A DNA stretch of 64,000 bases. Source: Alphaproteobacteria bacterium. GTDB taxonomy: Bacteria > Pseudomonadota > Alphaproteobacteria > Acetobacterales > Acetobacteraceae. The notes below the pieces were generated by a model. The model had not been told where the DNA came from. It was given only the letters and a program-made list of their open reading frames with translations, and did no database searches. Below are positions 25,931 through 34,148 of the stretch, piece after piece; within the stretch, counting starts at the first letter, position 1, and every line of letters starts with the position of its first letter. Both the position numbers and the translations under genes were made by a program. The DNA lies in contig JADZEB010000004.1 in NCBI GenBank assembly GCA_020850755.1, forward strand, positions 310,001 through 374,000, given 5' to 3'.

Positions 25931-26635
25931 ATGCCCACGGTTCTTGTCAGCGGCGCCTCGCGCGGGCTGGGGCTCGAATTCGTCCGGCAGTATGCAGCCG
26001 ATGGCTGGTCCGTGATCGCCACCTGCCGCAACCCGGATGGGGCCGGCGCACTGGCGAAGGTCAAGGGCCGCATCCGTATCGAGAGCATGGACAGCGAGGA
26101 GGAGCCCAGCATCGCTGCCCTCGCGGCCCGACTTGGCGACACGGCGATCGACCATCTGATCAACAATGCCGGCATTTCCTCGCCGCGCCCGCCGGCAGGC
26201 CAGCCGCATCCGCAATCCTTCGGCCTGACCAATAGCGAGGATTGGCTGCGCATGATGCGCATCAACCTCCTCGGCCCGTTCCATGTCATCCGGGCCCTCC
26301 TGCCGCATGTCCAGGCCGGACAGCGCAAGGTGATCGCCACGGTTTCAAGCCGGTTAGGCTCGATCGCGCTCAACAAGGAAGGCGGGATGTATGCCTACCG
26401 CACATCGAAGGCCGCGGTGAACATGATGACGAAAAGCCTGGCCGCCGACCACAAGGCCACCGGCATCGCCTTCATCGTGCTCCATCCCGGCTGGGTGCGC
26501 ACCGACATGGGCGGAACGCTCGCCCCCCTTGCGCCCGAGCACAGCGTCGCCAACATGCGCCACGTCATGGACCGCGTAACGGCCGCCGACAGCGGCCACT
26601 TCTTCAACCACACCGGCGAGGAGCTGCCCTGGTAG
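25931..26635 (+). CDS. SDR family oxidoreductase
   Basis: A 234-residue classical short-chain dehydrogenase/reductase. The nucleotide-binding GASRGLG is at residues 8-14, the NNAG motif at 78-81, a catalytic Ser near 139-140 and the Tyr156-x3-Lys160 pair in YRTSK. The sequence resembles the cytoplasmic C-factor/carbonyl-reductase-like subgroup. AAGGAG lies 7 nt before ATG 25931. It precedes the FAH hydrolase gene by 35 bp on the same strand, so the two are probably co-transcribed. Substrate unknown. Confidence 0.92.
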   Translation: MPTVLVSGASRGLGLEFVRQYAADGWSVIATCRNPDGAGALAKVKGRIRIESMDSEEEPSIAALAARLGDTAIDHLINNAGISSPRPPAGQPHPQSFGLTNSEDWLRMMRINLLGPFHVIRALLPHVQAGQRKVIATVSSRLGSIALNKEGGMYAYRTSKAAVNMMTKSLAADHKATGIAFIVLHPGWVRTDMGGTLAPLAPEHSVANMRHVMDRVTAADSGHFFNHTGEELPW

Positions 26636-26670
26636 GCCAGGGCGCCTGCGGCCGTAACCGGGGGCACCGC

Positions 26671-27564
26671 ATGCTGCTTGTCACCTTCACCACTGGCCAG
26701 GACGAACGGATCGGCGTGCTTGCCGCCGATGGCGCGGAGATCCATGACCTGTTCGCCGCCCCTGGCCTGCCGCGCGACATGGTCGGCATCATCCGCGGTG
26801 GCCCGGTCGTGCTGGAGGCGATCCGCTCGGCCCTGCCGCGCATCAAGCGCCTGCCGGCAGCGTCGGTGCGGCTGCTCGCCCCGATCCCCCGCCCCGGCCG
26901 CAACATCTTCTGCGTCGGCAAGAACTATCACGAGCATGCCAAGGAGTTCCACGCCAGCGGCTTCGATGCCTCGGCCGCCGCCGCGCCATCGGCCGCGATC
27001 CCGGATGCGCCGATCGTGTTCACCAAGGCGCCCTCGACCGTGATCGGGCCGGGCGAGACGGTGCCCGCGCATCTCGACCCCACCAGCTCCACCGACTACG
27101 AAGGCGAGCTTGCGGTGGTGGTCGCCGAGGGCGGGCGCGGCATCGCCACGGCCTCGGCGATGGACCATGTGTTCGGCTACACGATCGTCAACGACGTCAC
27201 CGCGCGCACGCTCCAGAACCGGCACAAGCAATGGTTCCTGGGCAAGTCGATCGACGGCTTCTGCCCGATGGGGCCGGCAATCGTCACCGCCGACGCCGTG
27301 CCGGACGTGGCGACATTGCGCCTGACCACCAGCGTCAATGGCGAGCCGCGCCAGAACGCCAGCGTGGCCGACTTGATCTTCGATATCCCGACCCTGATCG
27401 CCACGATCTCGGCCGGCATCACGCTCGAGCCGGGCGATATCATCGCTACCGGAACACCGGCCGGGGTGGGGATCGGATTCAACCCGCCGCGCTTCCTGCG
27501 CCGGGGTGACCGCGTGGCGATCACCGTCACCGGCATCGGCACGCTGGAGAACCCGATCGGCTGA
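26671..27564 (+). CDS. Fumarylacetoacetate hydrolase family protein
   Basis: A 297-residue FAH-fold enzyme; the family contains acylpyruvate hydrolases, 2-hydroxyhepta-diene-dioate isomerases and oxaloacetate decarboxylases. The metal ligands are visible as Glu144 and Glu146 (DYEGELAVVV) and Asp175 (VNDVTAR), with the catalytic-loop segment KSIDGFCPMGPAIV and the C-terminal GDIIATGTPAGVGIGF. The N-terminal domain up to about residue 70 is of the usual size. GGGGG precedes ATG 26671. Following genes encode a TTT binding protein and an acyl-CoA dehydrogenase, so a carboxylic-acid breakdown context is likely. Exact reaction not assignable. Confidence 0.92.
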   Translation: MLLVTFTTGQDERIGVLAADGAEIHDLFAAPGLPRDMVGIIRGGPVVLEAIRSALPRIKRLPAASVRLLAPIPRPGRNIFCVGKNYHEHAKEFHASGFDASAAAAPSAAIPDAPIVFTKAPSTVIGPGETVPAHLDPTSSTDYEGELAVVVAEGGRGIATASAMDHVFGYTIVNDVTARTLQNRHKQWFLGKSIDGFCPMGPAIVTADAVPDVATLRLTTSVNGEPRQNASVADLIFDIPTLIATISAGITLEPGDIIATGTPAGVGIGFNPPRFLRRGDRVAITVTGIGTLENPIG

Positions 27565-27615
27565 ACCGCCGCCGCCTTCGGCCATTCACGATCCGCCACC
27601 CAACGGAGGCCCGAC

Positions 27616-28596
27616 ATGCACCGCCGCGATACTCTCGCCCTGCTTGCCGCCGCCGCTGGCGGCGCTCTCGCACACCCTGCCCTCGCCCAGGCGCCCTATC
27701 CCTCGCGGCCGATAACGATGATCGTGCCCTTCCCGCCGGGCGGTCAGGCCGACCTGGCCGCACGCCCGATCGCGGCGGCGATGGAGAAGACCCTCCGTCA
27801 GCCCGTTGTCGTGACCAATCGCGGCGGCGGCGGCGGCGCCGTGGGCAACGCGGCAGCCGCGCGCGCCGCCGCGGACGGCTATACGATCCTGATGACGCTG
27901 TCCTCGGTCGCGGTGCTGCCCGAGGCGGATCGGCTGTTCTCGCGCCAGCCCAGCTACGAAGTCGGCCAGCTTGCCCCGATCGGTCGTGTGCTGGCCGATC
28001 CCACGGTCCTCGCCGTGCCGGCCGCCGCGCCCTGGCGGACGCTGGCGGATTTCACCAACGACGCAAAGGCCCGGCCGGGCGCCATCCCCTACGGCTCCTC
28101 TGGCAACTATGGCACGCTGCACATCGCGATGGAGATGTATGCCAACGCGGCGGGGATCCGCCTGCTGCATGTGCCGTTCCAGGGCGCCGGCCCCGCCGTC
28201 ACGGCGCTGCTCTCCGGCACGGTGCAGGCGCTTGCGTCCGCCCCGGGCGTGCTGCTGCCGCATGTCCGCGAGGGCCGGCTGCGCGTGCTTGCCAACTGGG
28301 GCGCCGAACGTATCGCCAGCTTTCCCGATGTGCCGACCTTCCGTGAGTTGGGCTTCCGCGACGTGGAGTTCTACATCTGGGCCGGCCTGTTCGCACCCGC
28401 GGCCGTGCCCGCTCCGATCCAGCAGCGTCTACGCGACGCACTGCGCGCGGCCATGGCGGATGGCGAGACCCAGCGCATCTTCAACGCGGCCGGCAGCCCG
28501 CCGGCCTACCAGGATGCGCCCGATTTCGCCCGCTTTTTCGCCGCAGACAATGCGAGGCTGATCGCCTCCGTGCAGAAGATCGGACGCGTCGAATAG
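27616..28596 (+). CDS. TTT-family (Bug/TctC) substrate-binding protein
   Basis: A 326-residue periplasmic binding protein of the tripartite tricarboxylate transporter family. Signal sequence with ALA cleavage near residue 25 (HRRDTLALLAAAAGG), then YPSRPITMIVPFPPGGQADLAARP, read here in two parts, as the family N-terminal block. GSSGNYGTLHIAMEMY and AGSPPAYQD are further family regions. GGAGG lies 8 nt before the ATG. No TctA/TctB genes are adjacent, so it must share membrane subunits encoded elsewhere. It lies between an FAH hydrolase and an acyl-CoA dehydrogenase on the same strand, suggesting delivery of an acid for that pathway. Confidence 0.92.
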   Translation: MHRRDTLALLAAAAGGALAHPALAQAPYPSRPITMIVPFPPGGQADLAARPIAAAMEKTLRQPVVVTNRGGGGGAVGNAAAARAAADGYTILMTLSSVAVLPEADRLFSRQPSYEVGQLAPIGRVLADPTVLAVPAAAPWRTLADFTNDAKARPGAIPYGSSGNYGTLHIAMEMYANAAGIRLLHVPFQGAGPAVTALLSGTVQALASAPGVLLPHVREGRLRVLANWGAERIASFPDVPTFRELGFRDVEFYIWAGLFAPAAVPAPIQQRLRDALRAAMADGETQRIFNAAGSPPAYQDAPDFARFFAADNARLIASVQKIGRVE

Positions 28597-28636
28597 CACC
28601 GCGACGCGCCCCCTACTCCACCGCAAGAGCAACGGC

Positions 28637-29782
28637 ATGAGCCCCACTCCCGCCGATAGCACACTCGAAACCCGCACGCTCGTGCTTCAATCCGTGCGAG
28701 CGTTCGCGCAGGAGCGCCTAGCGCCGGGCGCCGCCGCGCGCGAGGACGCCGGCACGATCGAGCCCGCGATCATCCGCGGGCTTGCCGAGCTTGGCCTGTT
28801 CGGTGCGACCACCGACCCGGCCTGGGGCGGCGCCGGACTCGACTACGAGACCTATGCGCTTGCGTTGGAGGAGATCGCCGCCGGCGATGGTGCGGTCTCG
28901 ACCATGCTCAGCGTGCACAATGCGCCGACCTGCCTCGTGCTTGAACGCTTCGGCACGGATGCACAGCGCGAACGCTGGCTGCGCCCGCTGGCCTCCGGCC
29001 AGTGGGTCGGGGCCTTCGCACTGACCGAGCCGGGCGCCGGCTCGGACGCGTCGGCCCTGCGCACGCGGGCCGAGCGGCGCAACGCGGGCTACGTGCTGCA
29101 CGGCGCCAAGCAGTTCATCTCCAACGCGCGCATCGGGCAGGTGGCGATCGTGTTCGCGGTGACCGACACGCGCGCCGGCAAGAAGGGACTTTCGGCCTTC
29201 CTCGTGCGCACCGACGCGCCCGGCTTCAACGTCACGCGCATCGAGCAGAAGCTCGGCCAGAAGGCGTCCGACAGCTGCGCGATCCAGCTCGACGGCGTCG
29301 AGGTGAACGATGATCAGCGCATCGGCGCCGAGGGCGAAGGCTATCGCATCGCATTGTCCACGCTCGAAGCCGGCCGCATCGCCATTGCCGCGCAAAGCGT
29401 AGGCATGGCGCGAGCGGCGCTGGATTGCGCGATCGGCTATGCGCGCGAGCGCCAGGCGTTCGGCAAACCGATCATCGAGCACCAGGCCGTTGCCTTCCGG
29501 CTGGTCGAGGCCAAGACCAAGCTGTTCGCGGCGCGACAGATGGTGCTTCATGCCTGCCGCCTCAAGGATACCGGCGAGCCGGCGCTGGAGGCCGCGTGCA
29601 TGGCCAAGCTGTTCGCCTCCGAGGTGGCCGAGCAGATCTGCTCGGCCGCAATGCAGACGCTCGGCGGCTACGGCTATCTGCGCGACTTCCCGATCGAGCG
29701 CATCTATCGCGATGTGCGGGTGTGCCAGATCTACGAAGGCACGTCCGACATTCAGAAACTGATCCTGGCGCGCCACCTGTAG
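28637..29782 (+). CDS. Acyl-CoA dehydrogenase
   Basis: A 381-residue FAD-dependent acyl-CoA dehydrogenase that introduces an alpha-beta double bond, passing electrons to ETF. The catalytic base Glu367 sits in the family-defining YEGTSDIQ. ALTEPGAGSDASALRT is the FAD/substrate signature 1 and QTLGGYGYLRDFPIER is signature 2. Closest to the short/medium-chain type by length and catalytic-residue position. It follows the Bug protein gene by 40 bp. No acyl-CoA ligase or thiolase is present in this window, so the pathway is not complete here. Confidence 0.94.
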   Translation: MSPTPADSTLETRTLVLQSVRAFAQERLAPGAAAREDAGTIEPAIIRGLAELGLFGATTDPAWGGAGLDYETYALALEEIAAGDGAVSTMLSVHNAPTCLVLERFGTDAQRERWLRPLASGQWVGAFALTEPGAGSDASALRTRAERRNAGYVLHGAKQFISNARIGQVAIVFAVTDTRAGKKGLSAFLVRTDAPGFNVTRIEQKLGQKASDSCAIQLDGVEVNDDQRIGAEGEGYRIALSTLEAGRIAIAAQSVGMARAALDCAIGYARERQAFGKPIIEHQAVAFRLVEAKTKLFAARQMVLHACRLKDTGEPALEAACMAKLFASEVAEQICSAAMQTLGGYGYLRDFPIERIYRDVRVCQIYEGTSDIQKLILARHL

Positions 29783-29821
29783 CGGCAGCGCAGCGAACCA
29801 ACGCCGGAGCACGAGACCGCC

Positions 29822-31207
29822 GTGGCAACAGACCAACCGAGCGTGAAAAACCCCGACCGCACACCGCGTCTGGCGATCCTGCTGGGGGCGCTCATGCTGA
29901 TGTGGCCGGCCTTCTACAATGGCTGGCCGCTGGTCTTTTCCGACACCGGCGCCTTCATGTTCAAGGCGCTGGAGATCTCGCCGATCTGGGACAAGCCGGT
30001 GGCCTATGCGGCCTTCCTGCATGCGCTTTCCTGGCGCTTTTCCTACTGGCCGGCCGCGTTCGCGCAGTGCCTGATCATCGCCCACCTTGTCTGGCTGGCG
30101 CTGCGGGTGCTCGGCCTGACCAGTCGTCCCTGGTATATCGCGACCATGATCGTGCTCGCCGCGGGCTCGGCCGCACCCTGGTTCGTCGCACAACTGATGC
30201 CGGATTTCCTCGCCCCGGCCATGACGATCGCGGTCATGCTGCTGGCTTTTGCCGACGACCTGCTGTCGCGGCGCGAACGCTGGTGGCTTGCTTTCCTGAT
30301 CATGCTGGCGGCGGCAAGCCACCTCGCCCACCTCGCCTTGCTGCTCGGCCTGCTGCTCGTCGTGCTGCCGTGCCGCTCGCGCCTCGGCCTGCGTTTCTGG
30401 CCGAGCGGGCGAGCCGTCGCCGCCTTGTTCCTGCCATGCCTTGCGGCAGTCGGCCTGATCGTTTCCTCGAACGCCGTGATGCATGGCCAGGTCACGCTGT
30501 CGCCCTATGGTGCGGTGTTCCCCTTGGCCCGCCAGCTCGCCACCGGCCCGGCGAAGATGTGGCTCGAGAAGAACTGCCCGGGCGCCCAGGTGCGCTTGTG
30601 CGGCCGCATCGACCAGCTGGTGGTCGATCGCAACAGCGATCGCGTCTTGTGGGACCGGAACAGCCCGCTGTTCGCCGACGGCGACGAGACTGTGATCATG
30701 CCCGATGTCCGCAAGATCCTGTTCGGCACGCTCAGCGAGTTCCCGCTTGAGGTCGGACGCGGGGCAGCGCGCGACACGGCCGAACAGTTCATCATGGTGC
30801 GTATCGGCGATGCGCTTGTGCCCGACCACCTGCCGATAACGGTGCTGAACAACCTGGAAAAGCATTTGCCCCGCCGCGAAGCGGAAGCGTTCCGGGCCTC
30901 CCGGCAGTTCAATGGCAGGCTCGACCTCGTTCCGCACTTCCACATGGCCCATTATGCCGTGCTCGCCCTCTCCGGCCTGATCCTGCTGGGCGCGGTGCTG
31001 GCCGGGCCGGGACTGCTCGCGCCCTTCTGGGGCATGGTGCTTGTCACCGGCTTGTCGTTGTTCGGCAACGCCTTCATCTGCGGCGTGCTCAGCGGACCGC
31101 ACGACCGCTACCAGGCGCGCATGATCTGGCTTCTGCCGATGCTGGCGATGATCGCGCTCGCCCTGATCAGGCAGAAAATGCGAAGCGACGCGAGAGCGCG
31201 AAGGTGA
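29822..31207 (+). CDS. Polytopic membrane protein of unknown function
   Basis: A 461-residue protein not recognised as a named family. The sequence shows about six hydrophobic helices in the first ~210 residues (beginning LAILLGALMLMWPAFYNGWP), then a ~150-residue soluble segment with two cysteines (KNCPGAQVRLCG), then three C-terminal helices from HYAVLALSGLILLGAVL. A glycosyltransferase-C-like or polysaccharide-related membrane protein would look like this, and GtrA and GT2 genes lie next to it on the other strand, but no motif decides it. The start is GTG 29822 with weak Shine-Dalgarno. Its final 41 bp overlap the convergent GtrA gene. Confidence 0.75.
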   Translation: MATDQPSVKNPDRTPRLAILLGALMLMWPAFYNGWPLVFSDTGAFMFKALEISPIWDKPVAYAAFLHALSWRFSYWPAAFAQCLIIAHLVWLALRVLGLTSRPWYIATMIVLAAGSAAPWFVAQLMPDFLAPAMTIAVMLLAFADDLLSRRERWWLAFLIMLAAASHLAHLALLLGLLLVVLPCRSRLGLRFWPSGRAVAALFLPCLAAVGLIVSSNAVMHGQVTLSPYGAVFPLARQLATGPAKMWLEKNCPGAQVRLCGRIDQLVVDRNSDRVLWDRNSPLFADGDETVIMPDVRKILFGTLSEFPLEVGRGAARDTAEQFIMVRIGDALVPDHLPITVLNNLEKHLPRREAEAFRASRQFNGRLDLVPHFHMAHYAVLALSGLILLGAVLAGPGLLAPFWGMVLVTGLSLFGNAFICGVLSGPHDRYQARMIWLLPMLAMIALALIRQKMRSDARARR

Positions 31208-31562
31208 CGAACATCGCCACCAGCGAGCCGATCGCGAGCGCGATCACAGGGTGCGCAAGGAACGGATGCTCGGCCTGCAGGGCCAGTGCGTAGACGGCGA
31301 AGTTCACCGCCGCGCCCGCTATCTGCACGGCCGAGTAGATGCTGTATTGCCGTCCCGCCGTCTTGGCCCGGCCGGTGGCGAAGGTCCAGCGCCGGTGCAT
31401 GTACCACGTCGCGGTGAGCGCGATCGGGAAAGACACGGCCCGCGCCCAGTAAGGCGAAACCTGCGCCAGTTCGGTCAGTAGCGCCAGAACGCCGGCATCG
31501 ACCAGGAAGCCGATCGTGCCCACGACGCCGAAGCGCAGCAGTTCCTGGAAGCGATCGGGAAT
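31167..31562 (-). CDS. GtrA family membrane protein
   Basis: About 131 residues with four hydrophobic helices and the GtrA-type start RFGVVGTIGFLVDAGVL and MHRRWTFA between helices two and three. GtrA proteins assist translocation of lipid-linked sugars in envelope glycosylation. It follows the GT2 gene almost without gap, as is common for this pair. No conventional start codon exists before the conserved RFGVVG block: the listed 5' end is an ATT following AAAGGA by 9 nt, CTG 31541 is possible, and GTG 31523 lies inside the first helix. The start is therefore uncertain. The 3' end overlaps the convergent unknown gene. Confidence 0.75.
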   Translation of the reverse strand: MPDRFQELLRFGVVGTIGFLVDAGVLALLTELAQVSPYWARAVSFPIALTATWYMHRRWTFATGRAKTAGRQYSIYSAVQIAGAAVNFAVYALALQAEHPFLAHPVIALAIGSLVAMFVTFALSRRFAFSA

Positions 31563-31564
31563 GG

Positions 31565-32530
31565 CTAGCCGTCCTTTGACCTGGCGGCCGCACGCGGCGC
31601 CGTGGCGAGATAGAACAGGCGCTTGTTCTCGCGCTGCCCGTAGGCGAGCGTGTCGAGGATGATGCCGGTGGCGAAGCTGATCAGCGACATCACGCCCAGG
31701 CTCGCGGCGGCGATGGCGGTCGGGAACCGCTCGACCCGACCGGTCTCGAGGAAGGCGAGGACAACCGGGACGCCCAGGGTCAGCGAAAGCGCCGCGATCG
31801 CCAGGCTGATCAGCCCGAACAGCGCGAAGGGGCGCAGATGCTTGAGCAGCAGCACCACCCGCCACAGGATGCGCAGTCCGTCGCGATAGGTGTTGAGTTT
31901 GCTCTGCGTGCCGGCGGCGCGCTCGCGATACTCGGCCGGCACCTCGGCTGTGGGCACGTTGAGCTGGATCGCGTGCACGCTCATCTCGGTCTCGATGTCG
32001 AAGCCGGTAGAGAGCGCCGGGAACGACTTCACGAAGCGGCGCGAAAAGACACGATAGCCCGAGAAGATGTCGCTGAAGCGGTTGCCGAAGGCGCGCTGGA
32101 CGATCCAGTTGAACAGCCGGTTGCCCAGCCTGTGTCCGCGCCGATAGGCGGCCTCCGAGGTGTCGCGCCGGATCGCCACCAGCATGTCCAGCCGTTCCGC
32201 GACAAGCTTCGCCACGAGCTCCGGCGCGCGCGAGGCGTCGTAGGTGCCATCGCCATCGGCCATCACATAGATGTCGGCGTCGATCTCGGAGAAGGCCCGG
32301 CGGATCGCATGCCCCTTGCCGCGCATGGTCTCGGCCAGCACATGCGCCCCGGCCCTGGCCGCGACATCGGCGGTGCCGTCGGTCGAGTTGTTGTCGATGA
32401 CGAAGATCTCGGCGGCAGGCAGCATGGCGGCGAAATCGTGCACCACGCCCGCGATAGCCGGCGCCTCGTTGTAGCAGGGCAGGATCACCGCGATGCGGAC
32501 GCCCGCGGGACCGGTCGCGTTGTCAGCCAT
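31565..32530 (-). CDS. Family 2 glycosyltransferase (DPM1/undecaprenyl-phosphate type)
   Basis: A 321-residue glycosyltransferase with a GT-A domain at the N-terminus (VILPCYNEAPAIAGVVHDF; the metal-binding DGDGTYD at residues 92-98; FSGYRVFSRRFVKSFP) followed by two C-terminal membrane helices (residues ~229-300). Such proteins transfer a sugar from a nucleotide donor onto a polyprenyl phosphate on the cytoplasmic face. The partner GtrA gene follows directly, which supports a role in making and flipping a lipid-linked sugar for surface glycan modification. The sugar is not known. Confidence 0.93.
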   Translation of the reverse strand: MADNATGPAGVRIAVILPCYNEAPAIAGVVHDFAAMLPAAEIFVIDNNSTDGTADVAARAGAHVLAETMRGKGHAIRRAFSEIDADIYVMADGDGTYDASRAPELVAKLVAERLDMLVAIRRDTSEAAYRRGHRLGNRLFNWIVQRAFGNRFSDIFSGYRVFSRRFVKSFPALSTGFDIETEMSVHAIQLNVPTAEVPAEYRERAAGTQSKLNTYRDGLRILWRVVLLLKHLRPFALFGLISLAIAALSLTLGVPVVLAFLETGRVERFPTAIAAASLGVMSLISFATGIILDTLAYGQRENKRLFYLATAPRAAARSKDG

Positions 32531-32598
32531 GCCCCATGCCCCTGATGCCCCGAAAGATCATCGGCCCGATCGCACAGGCCAGCGGCCGCTACGTCCGC

Positions 32599-34044
32599 CT
32601 AGAGCGCGGGCGCCTGCGCCACGAACTTGCTCACCAGGTAGGCATCCAGCCCCTCGGCACCGCCTTCATGTCCGTAGCCGCTTTCCTTGACACCACCGAA
32701 CGGGCTCTCCGGCAGGGAGACAGCCAGGTTGTTCACGCCGACCATGCCGCTTTCGAGCGCATCGGCAATCGCGGTCGCGCGCGAGGTGGAGCCTGTGAAG
32801 GCGTAGGCGGCGAGGCCGTAGGGCAGCTCGTTGGCGCGCGCCACCACCTCCTCGAAGGTGCGGAAGCGGACCACCGGCGCAAGCGGGCCGAACGGCTCCT
32901 CGTTCATGACGCGCGCATCGCGCGGCGGCTCGGCGATCACGGTGGGGGCGAAGAAGTAGCCCTGGTTGCCGATGCGCTTGCCGCCGGTGACGATCCTGGC
33001 GCCGCGCTCGGCCGCGTCCTTGACGAAGCCCTCCATCGCCTCGAGCCGGCGCGGATTGGCCAGCGGCCCCATCTGCACGCCATCCTCGAGCCCGTTGCCG
33101 ATCTTCAGGCCTGCGGCGGCAGTGGCGAAGCTGTCGACGAAGCGGTCGAACACCGCCTCATGCACGAAGAAGCGCGTGGGCGAGATGCAGACCTGGCCGG
33201 CGTTGCGGAACTTGCCGCCCACGGTCAACTTCGCCACCTTCTCGGCATCGACATCGTCGAACACGATCACGGGGCCGTGCCCGCCAAGCTCCATCGTCGC
33301 GCGCTTCATGCCGTCAGCGGCCTGGCGGGCGAGCAGCTTGCCCACCGCGGTCGAGCCGGTGAAGGTGATTTTGCGGATCACCGGCGAGGCGATGAGGTGC
33401 TCGGACACGCGCGCCGGCACGCCGAAGACAAGGTTGAACACCCCGGCCGGAAGCCCGGCATCGGCCAGCACGCGGGCGAGAGCCACGGCGCTGCCGGGCG
33501 TTTCCTCCGACGCCTTGAGAATGATCGAGCATCCCGCGGCCAGTGCCCCGCCGATCTTGCGCATGGGCGTGAGCACGGGGAAGTTCCAGGGCGTGAAGGC
33601 GGCCACCGGCCCCACCGGCTCGCGCACCACCATCTGCCGGCTGCCGGGGCTGCGGCCAGGAATGATGCGGCCATAGGCGCGGCGACCTTCCTCCGCATAC
33701 CATTCGAGGATGTCGGCGCTGGTATTGACCTCGCCCAGCGCCTCGGCCAGCGGCTTGCCCTGCTCCATCGTCAGGATGCGGGCCATGGCGGGCGCGCGCT
33801 CGCGCACCAGATCGGCACCGCGCTTCATGATCCGCGCCCGGTCGTAGGCCGGCATCGCCCGCCACGTGGCGAAGCCCTTGGCGGCGGCGGCGAGGGCCTC
33901 GTCGAGATCGGCGGGCGAGGCGTGCGGCAGGCGGCCGAGCGGCTGCTCGGTCGCGGGATTGGTAACGGTCTCGAACTTGCCCTCGCGGCCCTTGGTGCGC
34001 CATGTGCCATCAATGAACAGCGCGAGCGTTTCATAGGCTGACAT
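32599..34044 (-). CDS. gabD: NAD(P)-dependent succinate-semialdehyde dehydrogenase-like aldehyde dehydrogenase
   Basis: A 481-residue aldehyde dehydrogenase most like succinate/glutarate-semialdehyde dehydrogenase. Catalytic Cys286 lies in GQVCISPTRFFV, the general base Glu252 in MELGGHGP, and Asn154 in TPWNFP. The FTGSTAVGK cofactor motif is at residues 228-236. GabD-type proteins oxidise succinate semialdehyde from GABA to succinate. The nearby DadA/PuuB-like oxidase and gamma-glutamyltransferases make a gamma-glutamyl/GABA route plausible, but the gene is isolated on its own transcript. Symbol by family resemblance only. Confidence 0.85.
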   Translation of the reverse strand: MSAYETLALFIDGTWRTKGREGKFETVTNPATEQPLGRLPHASPADLDEALAAAAKGFATWRAMPAYDRARIMKRGADLVRERAPAMARILTMEQGKPLAEALGEVNTSADILEWYAEEGRRAYGRIIPGRSPGSRQMVVREPVGPVAAFTPWNFPVLTPMRKIGGALAAGCSIILKASEETPGSAVALARVLADAGLPAGVFNLVFGVPARVSEHLIASPVIRKITFTGSTAVGKLLARQAADGMKRATMELGGHGPVIVFDDVDAEKVAKLTVGGKFRNAGQVCISPTRFFVHEAVFDRFVDSFATAAAGLKIGNGLEDGVQMGPLANPRRLEAMEGFVKDAAERGARIVTGGKRIGNQGYFFAPTVIAEPPRDARVMNEEPFGPLAPVVRFRTFEEVVARANELPYGLAAYAFTGSTSRATAIADALESGMVGVNNLAVSLPESPFGGVKESGYGHEGGAEGLDAYLVSKFVAQAPAL

Positions 34045-34148
34045 GGCGCAAGGGCTCCTGGGCAGGGCGAGACTGGCGACCGGCCGGTCCGGCGGCGGGC
34101 GGCACTCTATCGCGGGCCGCGGCGCGGGTTAAGGGCCAAGCGGGGCTA

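Noticed and set aside
28718-31102. 794-residue minus-strand open frame over acyl-CoA dehydrogenase and the membrane protein gene
   Set aside because: No homology-like motifs; spans two well-supported genes on the other strand.
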